NCBI GenBank assembly: GCA_021234155.1
Contig: JAJEKV010000420.1
Span: forward strand, 62,001 to 126,000
Source: Isoetes taiwanensis
Lineage: Eukaryota > Streptophyta > Lycopodiopsida > Isoetales > Isoetaceae
Length of the DNA stretch: 64,000 nt
Direction: 5' to 3'
In this document: piece after piece, positions 1 to 11,156 of the stretch
Layout of the letters: each line of letters opens with the position of its first letter
Numbering within the stretch: the stretch's first letter is position 1
Program-made: the position numbers and the translations under genes
Notes under the pieces: model-generated
Told to the model about the DNA's origin: nothing
Databases searched by the model: none
Seen by the model: the letters and a program-made list of their open reading frames with translations, nothing else

Positions 1-560
1 AAAATTACTAAACTCATATCTTAGATTAGCTAGAACAATTTTGGCTAATCTAACCCAAAATACATAGGAAATCTCTCGAATGTTTGGCTAAAGTTGAATA
101 ATTTTCCTTTAATAGTTTTGAATGTTTGGCTATTTGTTGTTTGAACCTTTATATAAACTTTAGCCAAGCATTTATGCTATGCCAAATTTTTTACCGTACG
201 AACATGTTAATAATAGAAATCTAATAGTTGGAGAACAAAAACTGTCCATCTAATATAGTATTAGCAACCTCTATTCCATGATCTCATGAATAATCTCATA
301 TTTTACATTAGCTATTAAAAAATATGACGAATCTATCCCTAAATGCATAGGAAAACGTTCAATCATTTGGCTAAAGTGGAAGAAGTTTTCCTCTCCTATT
401 TTCTTATGTTTGGCTAAATCTTGGTGTAAGGGAGGTCAACTTTGAGATTTTTTGGCGATTTTTTTCTTTTTTCCAAAAACTTCCTCCTTTTGTAGTTTAG
501 TCGTACTTTTTTCAAAAATGTCCAAAAAATCGCCATTTGGCTAATATTAGCCGCTATTTT
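1..560. repeat. AT-rich stretch with degenerate TTTGGCTAA repeats
   Basis: No gene is visible. The word TTTGGCTAA or TTTGGCTAT recurs near 83, 124, 366, 409 and 536. The segments around 40-110 and 335-395 look like two diverged copies of one unit, both reading ATAGGAAA...TTTGGCTAAAGT. It may be a decayed MITE or simple tandem duplication; I could not define its ends. Confidence 0.35.
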
Positions 561-574
561 TTTTCCATGATTGG

Positions 575-1639
575 CTACTCTGATCGGCACCATGGTCTAC
601 TGCCCTGATCGCTCCCATGGTCTAACGTTTTATTTTGCTCCAGATCATATATCATGATATATCTTCGCTTGCTTCCTCTCAGAGCTTTGCATAGGATCAT
701 CGCTCCCACAGGCTTAGATGTATTCCATCTAAGGAAGTTCTTAGTTCTAATATTAAAATTGGACGGGGTCTTGACATTTGACCGCATCACAACCTGGATA
801 TGTAGATGGTCAAGGGATGAGCCCCTCTCTAATGCCACCACTCCTGTCTTGCAGTTCTCCCTCGGAAACAAAATCATTCTATCGTATAACGCATGCAGGA
901 CATTGCATCCTCCAAATACTATAGTTACAGATGCATCCAAGAGGAAAGGTAAATCTATAGCTTCATTGGTTCCACCGCCGATGCCTATCCCAACATGCTC
1001 CCCTATGAAACTTGGAATTCTCCTATCTCTCCTCTGTCCGCATTTTCTAGTTCCACCTCTACTAGCCTTCACATTCACACAAATGTCCTTCTCTTCTACC
1101 GCCTCATTCCCCAGAGATTCAGTAATAGAGACACCGAATTTTACTTGCTTAGCACTTGAGCAACCACTACCCCCTCCTCGACTTCCAGCCCTACCCTTTC
1201 CCCTCCTCCCATGCTGCTTCCTAGCTCCAGCCAAGAATATATCTGGAATCACTGCGGCTATCCGGTCCCTAAAAATAATGGGAACTCCAGTTCCAGCCTG
1301 CTTTTGATTGTCACATCGCTGTGCTGAACTACTCTTTTTCATGTTCAATTGTCTAATCTTTGCATCTAGGCTTCCATGCCCATCGGCCACGAGGTTTCTA
1401 AACGGCTCATCAGACCTGGCCCATATGACTGGTGAGGCCCATGCACTGCAACTCACTGTCCTAACCTTCCTAACCTTGCTGCACTCTGGTGGATTCCCAA
1501 TGGCATCCAAGCAATGAAGTACAAGCCTGCCATGTCCGTGTCTGCAACACCTGCGAGCACAATTCTCTAGCAAAGCCCTCTGCTTTACCATCTTATACAC
1601 CTTCACTTTCAAATGAGCCTTCCTTCTCATATGCATCAT
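575..1639 (-). pseudogene. Replitron-like HUH endonuclease fragment
   Basis: A 354-codon open frame on the minus strand. Its C-terminal third has the layout of a rolling-circle (Rep/HUH) endonuclease: a strand ending ALERG, then DHLHIQ, which supplies a His-hydrophobic-His (HUH) metal motif. About 45 residues later ILCKAL is followed by YIMIYDLE, the place where Rep proteins have the catalytic tyrosine (GY-x-x-KD). The ERG...HLHIQ spacing and the later CKAL block are what I recall for Replitron HUH proteins of algae and some plants. The N-terminal part is basic and Cys/His-rich (CARRCCRHGH). No helicase domain is visible. The expected tyrosine motif is altered, so I treat it as a decayed fragment. 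A LINE ORF1 zinc knuckle is the main alternative for the Cys-rich part but does not explain the HUH-like block. Confidence 0.5.
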
Positions 1640-2471
1640 GTTGTAGCCTTCTCAACCGTCCTCTACTGGGATCAACAAATGCCTACACATGCACACAAAC
1701 TAGATTAAAGGCAGGCATGCTTACCAACATGTTGCATGCCGAATTCCCTCTGCCACTGACCACTTTGCAAGAAATACTGGCTGATCACGCTCTGCCCGAT
1801 GCAAATACTGGTAAGTTGATCCCCTGAAGCTTATGTAGCCGGTTGCATCAAACTTGCATGAATCGGACTGAGCATGAATCCGAGGGTCGTGATATGGCAT
1901 GTGCCTCTTCCGGGCATCTCGCCCATGCACATCCGATTCCTTCACGGTATCTGCCGCACAAAACTTGCCCACAAAAAGTGTGATGGGCTTCCAAATCTGG
2001 ACCTTTAAGAAATTTGCCATGCACATGCCATACAAAAACCACAAACAACATCCAGAATGTGAACAATTGATTAAGCTCCCCTCACATGGCAAAAACTATT
2101 GTTTTGAATACAATACAATACAATACAATACAATACAATACAATACAATACAATACAATACAATACAATACAATACAATACAATACAATACAATACAATA
2201 CAATGCAATACGCCAATTATAGCAAAAATACCCTCCCTCTATACGAAACGATTTGGACAAAGTATATGTCCATTGCCAAATGGGTCCTTATCAGCCAGAT
2301 ACCTTTAAGAAATTTAATATTTGGCTCAAATAGAAGTAACTTTTTTTGTGATTTGTGAGTGATCAAATAAATAGTAGAATTATCCGAATCAGAGTTGGAA
2401 TGTTGAAGTTATAGTGTTTTAAAAAAGCGTTAGAAAGAAGAACTAAAACGAGCATAACTTGTGAATTTCAC
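1640..2471. other. non-coding spacer with no supported gene
   Basis: Short open frames on both strands show no recognisable family or splice structure. The only clear structure is the pentanucleotide repeat listed separately. Confidence 0.5.
2107..2210. repeat. (AATAC)n microsatellite, about 20 units
   Basis: An almost perfect run of the pentanucleotide AATAC, interrupted only at the last unit (AATGC). Translated runs of Tyr-Asn-Thr-Ile across it are artefacts of the repeat. Confidence 0.95.
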
Positions 2472-2502
<31 letters not shown>

Positions 2503-5500
2503 TAAGAATATGGTATATTAAATTATAAAATAGAAATACAAAACTTTACCCAATGGGCCAGCCTTTGCAAGCCGACACTCGAATCATCCCTAGATACCCA
2601 ATCATCCCTAGATACCCAATGACATTTGAAGAACATGTAAAATCCTTGGATCTGACCAATCCTGTCGAAATCTATGTTATAATTTCGCCCAAACTTTTTA
2701 TGGTGGGCTAGAGCCATGAGAGCCACCTCGACATGGTGTTCTTCAACCTATCCAGAGAAAAGTGTTGTCCTCCAATCGCAATGCCACACCTATGTTTCCA
2801 TAAAGACCACAGTGCTATGTTCACCAACGAAGCTGAGACTAAGTCCCCATCTGTTACCCCAATTATCTCTGGCCATAGACATTGCTGAATACGAATCCCA
2901 ATGAGAGGGCATACCCATACCCAAAACTCCCGTATCTTGGGGCAGACAAATAAATGTGATATGGTTTCTATGGTATTACATCCTATAGGACAGGTATCAG
3001 TAGGGCAAATACCATTTTGATGGAGTCTCTCCATAGTGCTTAGACCTCTCCCCCGTAATGCCAACCATCGAAAAAACTGTAGTTTCCTAGAGCAAAGAGT
3101 CGCCCATGAACTGGTTAACAGTTGCGCAATTTGAGAAGCGCCAATGGCTAACCTTCCAGCTGCTTTTAGAGGGGAGCCTGGACAGAGAAGACGGTAAATA
3201 GTATTGACAATATAACTCACCTTCCCTTGACAAGCCCACTAATCACTAGGACCATCTCTACCAGACAAAGTATCCAAGGTACCACGTAATTCTTTAAAAA
3301 TCTTCCTATCTCCCTCCCCTACTCCGGGGACCTTTCCTTTAAAACGGGACCAGGAAAGCCACCGCATGCCATCCCAAACGTGCCCAACCTTGGTGATACC
3401 TGCTTGTCTCCATTTAGTAAAAATGCGAGGGTGTATGAGTGCAAGGGAAAGGTTATTTTGCGACCATATCCGTGTATTCCAAAATATGCTCAACCTCCCA
3501 GCCTCCCTTGGTGCAGCCAACGGAGCAAAACGAGGTTGAACTTTCAGCCAAGCCTCTAGAAGCTTTCTCATCACTGGGGATGTGCCTAGAGCGATTTTAT
3601 ACTATAGAAGAAGGAGCCAAGTTCAAGACGGGTTATGGATGGCTTACCTTTAAGCTTGCATTTTTGAAGCCAATGCTTAACAAAGTGCAGAGCAGGGGAA
3701 GAGGTATCGTGTAGTGCCCTCCATACATATTTTCCATCCAATGCTTGAGCTTGAACAGCCAGATCCTTGCAACCCAAACCACCATCTCTCCTATCAATAC
3801 ACATCTCAGACCAAGCCACTTTATGCATTCCTCCCCCCCATATAAATTTCCTGATGATGGTTTGGATTTGATTGTAAACACCTTTCTGAGCCACAATAGC
3901 CAATGAGTAGTAGACATGAGATCTTTGCCAAAATGGCCTTTGCCATTGCTATCCCCGCCGTGGGTGGAGAGACCTTTGGATGACCATAGCTGGACCTTTT
4001 CCCGAGGGTGTCCGGGATAGGAGTCCACATCCCTTTCGGGGTTATCGAAAGGACCAAGGGTAGCCCTAGCAATTTAGTGGCCTCATTTTTAAGAGCTCGG
4101 AAACCAAGGCCATTAACCCTCGGATCAATATCCTCATCAAAGGGCCATAGAACAGCACACTTTGCCACATTGAGGTGTATCCCAGATATCAATCCAAATG
4201 CACCCAAAACCTCATAAAAGACACAAAACTAGAGTCATCAAACCTACTGAAAAGAAGAAGGTATAGATCCACATATTGCATGATTGTGAGCTTGTTTGGA
4301 GAGTCCAGGTAAATTTTAACTTCAAGAAGAGTGCCTGGATACTTTGAATGCTATCATTTTGGTAAGCAGGTTGGCTATGATTAAAAACAGATAGGGAGCG
4401 AGGGGACAACCTTGTCTTATTCCCTTTCTCAAATGAAAGACCCCTGAAGGTTGGCCATTGATAAGGACTGATGCCGACGCGAATTTGTTCAGGCCTAAGG
4501 AGAGCTTAATAGATGAAGCATCAAATCCTATGTGTAGCATGATATCCTCAAGTCCCTTCCAGCGAAGGGTATCATAAGCCTTACGAAAGTCTAATTTGAC
4601 GAACACACAATTTTGCTTAGAGACCTTACACCAATGTAGGCCCTCTCTGGCTGCCACAAAGTTATTCAGAATATATCTACCTAGCAAGAAGGCTGTTTGC
4701 TCACATCCAATAACTTTAGCAAGGATAGGCTTTAGGCGATTCGCAATTATCTTCATGATAACCTTGTAGAGCGCATTGGTCAGTGCTATAGGCCTCCACT
4801 CATTCAACATTTGGGGTAGGGCTGACTTTTTAGGAATCAAGGAGATGAAGCTGGCAGACAATTTTGGATGCAAATATTTGGCTTCCCAAGCTCCCCTAAC
4901 TGCTCTAGTAAAGGCAGGACCAAGGAGATCCCAAAATTCAACATAGAACTCCGGAGGAAAACCATCTGGACCAGGGGACTTACCTGAGGCGAGGGAGGAG
5001 AGAGTCCCAAAAATTTCGTTCTCCTCCAAATCACACATCAAGCTCCTATTGTCATTTTGTGAGATTTTCGTACCCCACTTGCACCTTTGCTAACCAATCT
5101 GAATTGTGGTGTTATAAGTATGGGGGAGAGGGTCTTCCTTGAACATGTCGTGGAAAGCACCCTTCACATATGTTGCAATCCCAACCTCTGTATCAATCCT
5201 GTTCTGTTGCTCATCCATAATGGATGTAATGCTATTCTCAGCCAGCCGAGCACCTGCAAGTCGGAAGAAGTCTTTGGAATTCTCATGGTCCACCTCAGTG
5301 TACCATTTGGTTTTAGACCTGACTGCCGCTCCTCTAGCCTCCTCCTCCTCAACCGCCTTAGCTCTGCCCTCAAGGTTAGCTTCAGGCGTTGTAAGGTCGT
5401 GTTATGAGGATCTCATTAAAGGTCTTGCTTGATGGATCTAAGTTGATCATATATGTTATTCTTGACCCTTTCGAACTTCAAGGCCCTCTCCCGCCCCCAT

Positions 5501-5690
5501 TTTTTAATCGGACCTCAATCATCCCCATCCCTCGAGTCCATGCCTTCATACTTGGCAACCCATCCTCCTGGTGAAAGGAAGCAAGAAAGGCCGAAGAGAG
5601 TCACAAAAGCTGGTTTCCCAAAGCATGCGGTATTGAATTTGAAGGGAATATTTCCGGTTCTCTGGCCGACGGAAAGCATCCTCAAAAGTT
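2472..5690 (-). mobile_element. L1-type LINE, 5'-truncated and decayed
   Basis: On the minus strand the order is an ORF2 linker region (5090-5430), reverse transcriptase (4322-5041), connection region (3240-4207), zinc-binding zf-RVT domain (2708-3220), then a 26-nt poly(A) tail seen as T at 2472-2497. The order and poly(A) tail are those of plant L1 elements. ORF1 and most of the endonuclease are missing, so it was truncated on insertion or later deleted. It shares sequence with the fragment at 62080-63005. I did not find a convincing target-site duplication. Confidence 0.9.
2523..5420 (-). pseudogene. L1 ORF2 reverse transcriptase remnant
   Basis: Catalyses target-primed reverse transcription in active elements; here it is broken. 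The best frame (4322-5041) holds the RT blocks GKSPGPDGFPPEF, SLIPKK, WRPIALTNALYKVI, LDFRKAYDT and GIRQGCPLAPYLF. The catalytic YxDD block should fall near 4270-4300, but only QYVD followed by LYLL is readable, so one aspartate appears lost. Downstream frames at 3821-4207, 3586-3903 and 3239-3574 carry the connection region (LSIFWNTRIW). 2708-3220 holds the C-terminal zinc-binding block with CPTDTCPIGC...ETISHLFVCP. At least four frameshifts separate the pieces, so no functional product is expected. Confidence 0.9.
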
Positions 5691-6174
5691 AGCTTTTGAG
5701 GAACATGAATTTCACTTCCAATGATATTGATTTTGTTGGAAAGATCCTATCCTAATCTATAATCTATAATGTTCATGAAGGCAACTTTTAAAATTGAGGA
5801 GCCCCAAAAACTATATTACTACTTTTACAAGAATGCTCTTCATTTGGAGGGTATTTTTGGAACATATGCAAAGTTGAAGGGTAAATTTGAATTTTTTCTT
5901 AATTTTTTGCTTTGAGGTTATAGCATTGAAGGCGACATTTGCTAAGACCATAGGCACTGCGTTGAACCGGTTCGAGTTACACCGTAATGTATTCAAAGCG
6001 TGAGATACCGAGAATGGCCGCAATAGAATTGTGAAGCTACTGAAAAGGCGAAATAACTCTTTTCCCCATCACTAAGGCTCTCGATGAGCAAAAAAATCTT
6101 TTCCCTATCTCATTAAGAGCCGTAGCTCCATTAAGCTCTATGATCCGGATCGGATAAGATTTGAGAAAAATGAA
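5691..6174. other. non-coding spacer
   Basis: AT-rich sequence between the L1 remnant and the left end of element copy A. No gene, splice pattern or terminal repeat was recognised. Confidence 0.5.
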
Positions 6175-6205
6175 AACGACCATTCATTTAAATTAGATTT
6201 ATGTC
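6175..6205 (+). repeat. left terminal inverted repeat of large element copy A
   Basis: Reads AACGACCATTCATTTAAATT and continues AGATTTATGTC. It matches the TIR of copy B at 41873-41903 and 53563-53593 with only a few changes. The next roughly 120 bases also match the inner side of copy B's right end (GGATTTTGGACCATTTTGGC). The matching right end of copy A was not found. Confidence 0.75.
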
Positions 6206-6837
6206 GGGATTTTGGACCATTTTGGCCTTTGCAACTTTTTCGGGTTAGTAAATTTGCATCGAAAATTCGACTTTTTTTTATAACAAAGACAACATGATTG
6301 CATTAAAAATCGAAAATATTTTACATATGTATGTCGAGTGACATAATGCCAATTACTTCTCAGAAGTGACCCCTAGAGATATCATAGCTTTCTTCCTCAC
6401 TTCCATATGTACTGTAACCCTAACAGTCTTGCCTAGGATGACCTTTGTATCTAACTCAACCCAATCATCCCCTTCAATAGGGTTTTTTTCCATTTCTTTG
6501 TCCAACAGTCTCTATATCTTTCTTCCTCTGCCACTGCATTTAACTGGTGCACTGAACACCACCACTCCACAAGAACTTTGTTCACATTGCGGTCACCCTT
6601 GCAAACATCTGAGATGGTATAACCCATCCACACAAGGTATATCTCTTTGCGCTCTGGTACTATAAGTGCAAGTTGATGGCAAAGCAAGTCATCTTTGGGA
6701 TCATAATCCTCCAACCCGAGATATTTAGGCCTTCCTTTCCTAAGACCAACATAATGTTTTTCAGCAACTAGAGGAGCCATCGACTTGCGAATACTACTAA
6801 CCATATCATCAACTTCCTTAGGTGTTATCAAGTCTCT

Positions 6838-7509
6838 CTACCTAGCAGGGATAGGTTCAATACGCTGTACGTTTTATACGGAATACGTATGAATTGTATG
6901 ATACGGCACAAATTTGCCGTATAAAACGCAAAAAATACGGCAAAAAACAATTCCGGCGTCGGAAGATTTTCGCGTACGCGAAAACAACTATATCGCGTAC
7001 GCGAAAAATTTTTCGCGTACGCGAAACCTTCAGAACCGCGTACGCGAAACCAAAATTTACCGGCGTGAAAAACAGCGCTCCGGCGTCGCAGCGGACTTTT
7101 CAGCGTGCAGCGATTTAGTTGTTCACCGGCGTCGCAAAAATCTTCCGACGCCGGGGCCGTATTTTTTGCCGTATTTTTTTTTTTGAACACATTTTGCTTT
7201 CAGCGTCTGTGAAATGAGGCTGGATAAGCGTCTGCGAAAAAATTTTCGCGTCGCTATCCAAGCTTTTCAGCGTCTGCAGCGAATGTCGAACTGTCCTTCG
7301 GCGCCAGCGATTCTTTCTATTCGGCGACGCGAAAAAATTTTCGCGTCGACGCTTTCCACGAAGGTTTCAAGCAGACGTGCGAAGATTTTTTTTCGGCCGG
7401 GCGAGGTATTTATCGTTAAATACGTATTTTATTAAAAAATACGTATTTTTTAACTTTATACGTCAGAAATTTTAATTTTGTACGTATAGAACCTATCCCT
7501 GCTACCTAG
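6838..7509. mobile_element. hAT-type MITE with 8-bp target duplication
   Basis: The element itself is 6846-7501 (656 bp). The ends are inverted: CAGGGATAGGTTC at the left, then AATACG, and GAACCTATCCCTG at the right preceded by CGTAT. It is flanked by the direct 8-bp repeat CTACCTAG (6838-6845 and 7502-7509). CAGGG-type ends plus an 8-bp duplication are the signature of the hAT superfamily. The paralogous gene in copy B carries the uninterrupted site (CTAGGTGG at 52892-52899), which confirms the insertion. No transposase is encoded; open frames inside are by-products of repeats. Confidence 0.93.
6960..7055. repeat. tandem TTCGCGTACGCGAA palindromes inside the MITE
   Basis: Four near-identical palindromes with core CGCGTACGCG lie within about 85 bases (near 6973, 6996, 7014 and 7037). 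Related GCGTCGC/AGCGTCTGCGAA words follow to 7400. Clustered subterminal motifs in hAT elements are transposase-binding sites, so this is a candidate binding array; that role is inferred. Confidence 0.7.
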
Positions 7510-9007
7510 ACTTAGGTAGCCATCCATCTTTCAGTTCATCAGAGGATGTGTCTACTTGTCCCAATAATCCATGTACCTGTGTCCAATAATCTATCAATGC
7601 AAGGTTGGTGTCATCATGGTTATTTTTCTAATACTTGATGTATTGAAGTCTTAGATCCAATGTGCTTTGCAATGAATCCACCCTTGCAAAAGGCTTAAGA
7701 GCTTTTGGTTGACCCCGTGGAATCTTAGGTTTACCATTTTCATTTTCGTGCTATATAGGTACTCCCTCATCTGGCCTCCATTTATCATCTGAAGGTCTCA
7801 TTTTCCATTGCATTATTGGCTTATTTTCCATGATCCAGAAAGTGTATTGAAGAGGTCTAGATTGACCTTCCATATCAAAAGCATAACCTTCGATAAAATT
7901 CTTCCAATCAGGCACCTCTTGTATGATCAACGCTATAGGAGAAGGTGAAATGCAAACACTAAGAACTTCCATTAGTCTAGGAAGATTGGTCACAGTTTGA
8001 GATTTCAACTGCGCACTATACTTCCCAAACAATGCATCCTCATGAGTATGTCCAGGTAATAAGAACCCTAAATTCACTCTTTCAAAGGCACCCACAGTTG
8101 TTAAATAAGATAGGAATGAGAACATGTTTGTCTTTCCAGCATAATTGTCAAGTTGGAGGAGGAACTTTGGTGGTAGATCTCGAGGTTGGGGACGTGAACT
8201 TGAGGATCCAACATGTTCAGAAACACCTGACTTTCTAAACCTTGTCTTAGTAAACTTCTCTAAATTATTAGGCTTTCTATCCAACGATGCACTGAAGAGT
8301 GGTTGGCTACCACCTCCAGGGTTGTGGAGGTCACCAGAATAACCACTCTCATAATTCCTCAAGCACCTCATCACACTTCCAATATGAAAATCAGGACCAT
8401 CACTCCACAATTGCAAACTAAAATGGCCATAATAAATTGGCACCGAGCTATACACTATTGCACCTGTCAGAGAGACTTGAATGGATAAGCTCTATTGATT
8501 TGCTTGGGTATGTAACTATACTGTGGCAAACAAGCCGTCGATTGATCCATCTTGTCATGCATAATACAAATATAGTTATTGAGTTCCAAACATGATAACG
8601 TTCTCCACATCCAATAAGTGGATCTACATGATAGTTGGCATGTCATGTGATCTTTCATTTTCTCCCTTATCTTAGCCTTTGGTTTGGTTGCTTGGTCTTA
8701 TGCAGAATCTATTTCAACTTAGCACACAAGTTGTACTTTGCAAAGTTGTTCGAAGTGTCTATAGTGACATGTTTGAAGTGCTTGCTCCGTAGTCTACTGA
8801 AGCTGGGTTGAGATATTGCAGGTACCATTAGTTCTCGAAGCAAAGCATTCACTTCCTCCATTATGCTCTTCTGTGTACAATGGGATGGCAATATCTTCTC
8901 GACAATTATTTTTCCTTGTTGATCTTTCCTACTTTTATGTGGCATATTCTCAGCATTGAATTCAACATATTTATCAAAAACCTCCTAGTTGGACAAGAGG
9001 AAAGCAG

Positions 9008-10060
9008 ATGCAATTGGTGGGCCCTGGTCCATGTTTAAGAGAAAGGATAGAAGTGATAAGCTCTCTTTTAAAGATCGAGAGAAGATATATAGTTACTGGG
9101 TTTGTAAACATAAGAGTATCTCCCAACAAGAAACAAGTTGTGAAGCTTAGGAGAACCAATGAAGGAATCAAGAATTTCAAGCCATATATGTTGCATCCCA
9201 TCCACTTTTTGGAATAATCTCAGGTTAGTGAACCTTGATATTAGTTTTGAAGTTCCTAGTATTGTCAATTTACTGCTACATTTGAAGATCAGACATATTT
9301 ATTGAAGTGTAAATGTCATAAAAGTTTTTTTTTTTGTTGGCTTGACGTGCAGGTTGTCTTCTACAAAAAGTTTCAGAAACAGAATCCTGACATCAAATAG
9401 GTTTGAGAAGGTTTGAGTGCTTGAAACCTTTGTTTGTTAGGAGACTAAAAGATCGTGAAATTTGCATGTGCATTTATCACATGAAGATGGAATTTGTGAG
9501 ACAGACATTGAATAGAATTAGAAGAGACATAAACACACATGGAACAAATTGTAAGTGCAAGTGTTCAATTTGTGGTGCTGGAGATGCTTGTGAAGCAAAG
9601 GAGAAGACTTTCAATAGTGTTAGTGAATTATGGAGGTATGTTCTAAGGCAGATGAGGATCTTTGGCACAAAGCAAATTGTCTACAACTTGATTGCAGCTC
9701 ATGTGGAATAAGAAAATTCAAAAGATGTCCAAGGGAAAAGAGCGCTATTCGGACAATCGATTGGAAGAACTTGGAGAAGGTATGTACATGTTTAATTCAT
9801 TGTTTTTGCATTTGTATTCAATATTTGAAATAACATGTAACTTATTTAAACTAAATCTGAAACTATGAATCTGAGACTGCTGCAGGTTAAAGAGAAAATA
9901 AAAAGGAATGTGGGATAAAGGATGGCTCCATCAAAGAGAAGACCGAGGATATCATGAGGCTAGTCTACAAAACAACAACATTGAAAGAATTCATGTCTCA
10001 TGCTGAATCTGTCATGGAGCAGTTCATTTCGTGTTTCAAGTATTCCATTGTAAACAAGTA
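9008..10060 (+). pseudogene. cysteine-rich fragment of a DUF7869-type transposon protein
   Basis: A plus-strand coding remnant of different origin from its neighbours. The frame at 9403-9711 reads CMCIYHMKMEFVRQTLNRIR, then CKCKCSICGAGDACEAKEK, then SVSELWRYVL. A shift into the next frame gives DLWHKANCLQLDCSSCG...KRCPREKS (9650-9770). The order C-x-C-x2-H, C-x-C-x2-C, C-x4-C-x2-C, CP is what I recall from the N-terminal half of transposon proteins related to DUF7869. A likely intron (GTATGTAC at 9780) separates a last piece with KEFMSHAESVMEQF (about 9985-10025). The C-terminal domain is absent. It sits between the two halves of element copy A where copy B has nothing similar. Confidence 0.5.
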
Positions 10061-10484
10061 TTGAAGTATTCAAGTATTGCTAACCCTCTAAGTTTCAGTA
10101 CATTTAACCTGTTGCAAACCACATATTCATGAAAAAAACTGCTCACAAATTTGACAACCATAAATATTTCATTCATTTGGAAGGCATTTACATTGTGAGA
10201 GGTTCAATCTTTTACGCCTTTCTGAATTAGGGCAAAAGTACAAAATCATTGACACAAGTGTCAATGGATTGACACTCATCCGCACAAAACAAACATTGTA
10301 GTTCATGTCATTTGAAAAGGGATCTTCACTGCATAATAGAAACATGGCCGAAACTAAACATACACATAGATGTAGTTGCAAGATCAATAAGTTACAAAAC
10401 CGGCAAGTGTAAAGAGATCTTCTGCTTTAACAAAGCTCCAAAGTGTCATGGCTTCTTCATTCTTTGTCATCATCACGAGCATCA
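10061..10484. other. non-coding spacer
   Basis: No gene seen. It separates the cysteine-rich fragment from the start of homology between the ParB halves of copies A and B, which begins near 10485 (matching about 50075 in copy B). Confidence 0.4.
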
Positions 10485-10603
10485 GGCAATAGAATTAATG
10501 ATAGCTAATTCATATACGGTATAATTCGTATATGATGTGATGGAATCATAATTACAACTGCGCCTACTAAGCTATACGAAATCTTGCATGCAACTACTAT
10601 ATC

Positions 10604-11156
10604 TTGCATGAAACTCTTCATTCCTTCAAGCGCCCATCCTTTCTTCCTTCCAGCGCCCATCCCTTCTTCCTTTCTTCCTTCCTTCATTCCTTCCTTACCA
10701 TCGTGAGCCATGCCGCCCGGCCCGCTCCATCCCGCCGGACTCGCCTCAGAGAGGCGAAGAAGGAGATCAATAAATTGATCTCGAAATCCCTTCCCCCCTC
10801 CCGCAGATGCCGCTGTGGCTGCCTTCCGCACCACGGTCCAGAGGAATGCAAGGACCTCTTTCTTGAGGGCAAGCTTCGCCCAGAAAATCAAAATCTCAGT
10901 AGCAACACTAGCAGCCCGGAGTCCCCCCCATACACCAGCAGATTCTGATGAAGAGCTGGAGAAGGATGTCAAAAAAGCAGAAAAAATGGAGGAAGCAGAT
11001 GAGGAGTGGCGCGAAGAATTGGAAGAAGAGAAGAAGAAGATTATCATGAATGCCCTCTCCTCCTCTGATGATGAAGATGTTGCAGAAGCCACCCTTGAAG
11101 AGTTGGCAGAAGAAAGCAAAGAGGAAGAAGAGGAGGACGAGGGCTCTTTTTTTTTT
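10604..11156 (+). pseudogene. small acidic protein gene, copy A
   Basis: Homologue of the minus-strand gene at 49472-49948. The N-terminal half is basic with a CRCGC...C cluster (frame 10604-10948). The C-terminal half is strongly acidic (frame 10815-11156): EEADEEWREELEEEKKK, ALSSSDDEDVAE, then a Glu run. The start codon position used in copy B (ATGGTGAGCC) reads ATCGTGAGCC here at 10700, and the two halves are in different frames, so this copy is dead. Function unknown. The SSSDDED block and acidic coiled coil could be a protein-interaction surface. The upstream 10485-10600 matches copy B's promoter region. Confidence 0.6.

Larger units (their letters stand above)
6353..8983 (-). pseudogene. 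DUF7869-like transposase-type gene, copy A
   Basis: Same protein as the plus-strand gene at 51104-53415, read on the opposite strand. From N to C: a block around NMPHKSRKDQ (8930), KHVTIDTSNNFAKYNLCAKLK (near 8720), a central domain with PIYYGHFSLQLWSDGPDFHI (8380-8440), LLQLDNYAGKTNMFSFLSYL (8100-8160), GHTHEDALFGKYS (8010-8040) and a C-terminal part ending at TAA 6353-6355. Compared with copy B, the NCAGQNKNR block reads NYAGKTN, and HEDVD is shortened to HED, so the presumed catalytic residues are damaged. A hAT-type MITE (6846-7501) splits the C-terminal part. The 5' end stops at about 8983, where unrelated sequence joins. Confidence 0.75.

Noticed and set aside
1899-2358. Open frames rich in Tyr-Asn-Thr-Ile
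   Set aside because: They are translations of the AATAC microsatellite.
5958-5985. tRNA or SINE internal promoter (GGTTCGAGTT, B-box-like)
   Set aside because: No A box at the right distance and no cloverleaf or SINE body.
6894-7190. Overlapping open frames inside the MITE
   Set aside because: Low-complexity translation of the TCGCGTACGCGA palindromes; MITEs of this size do not encode proteins.
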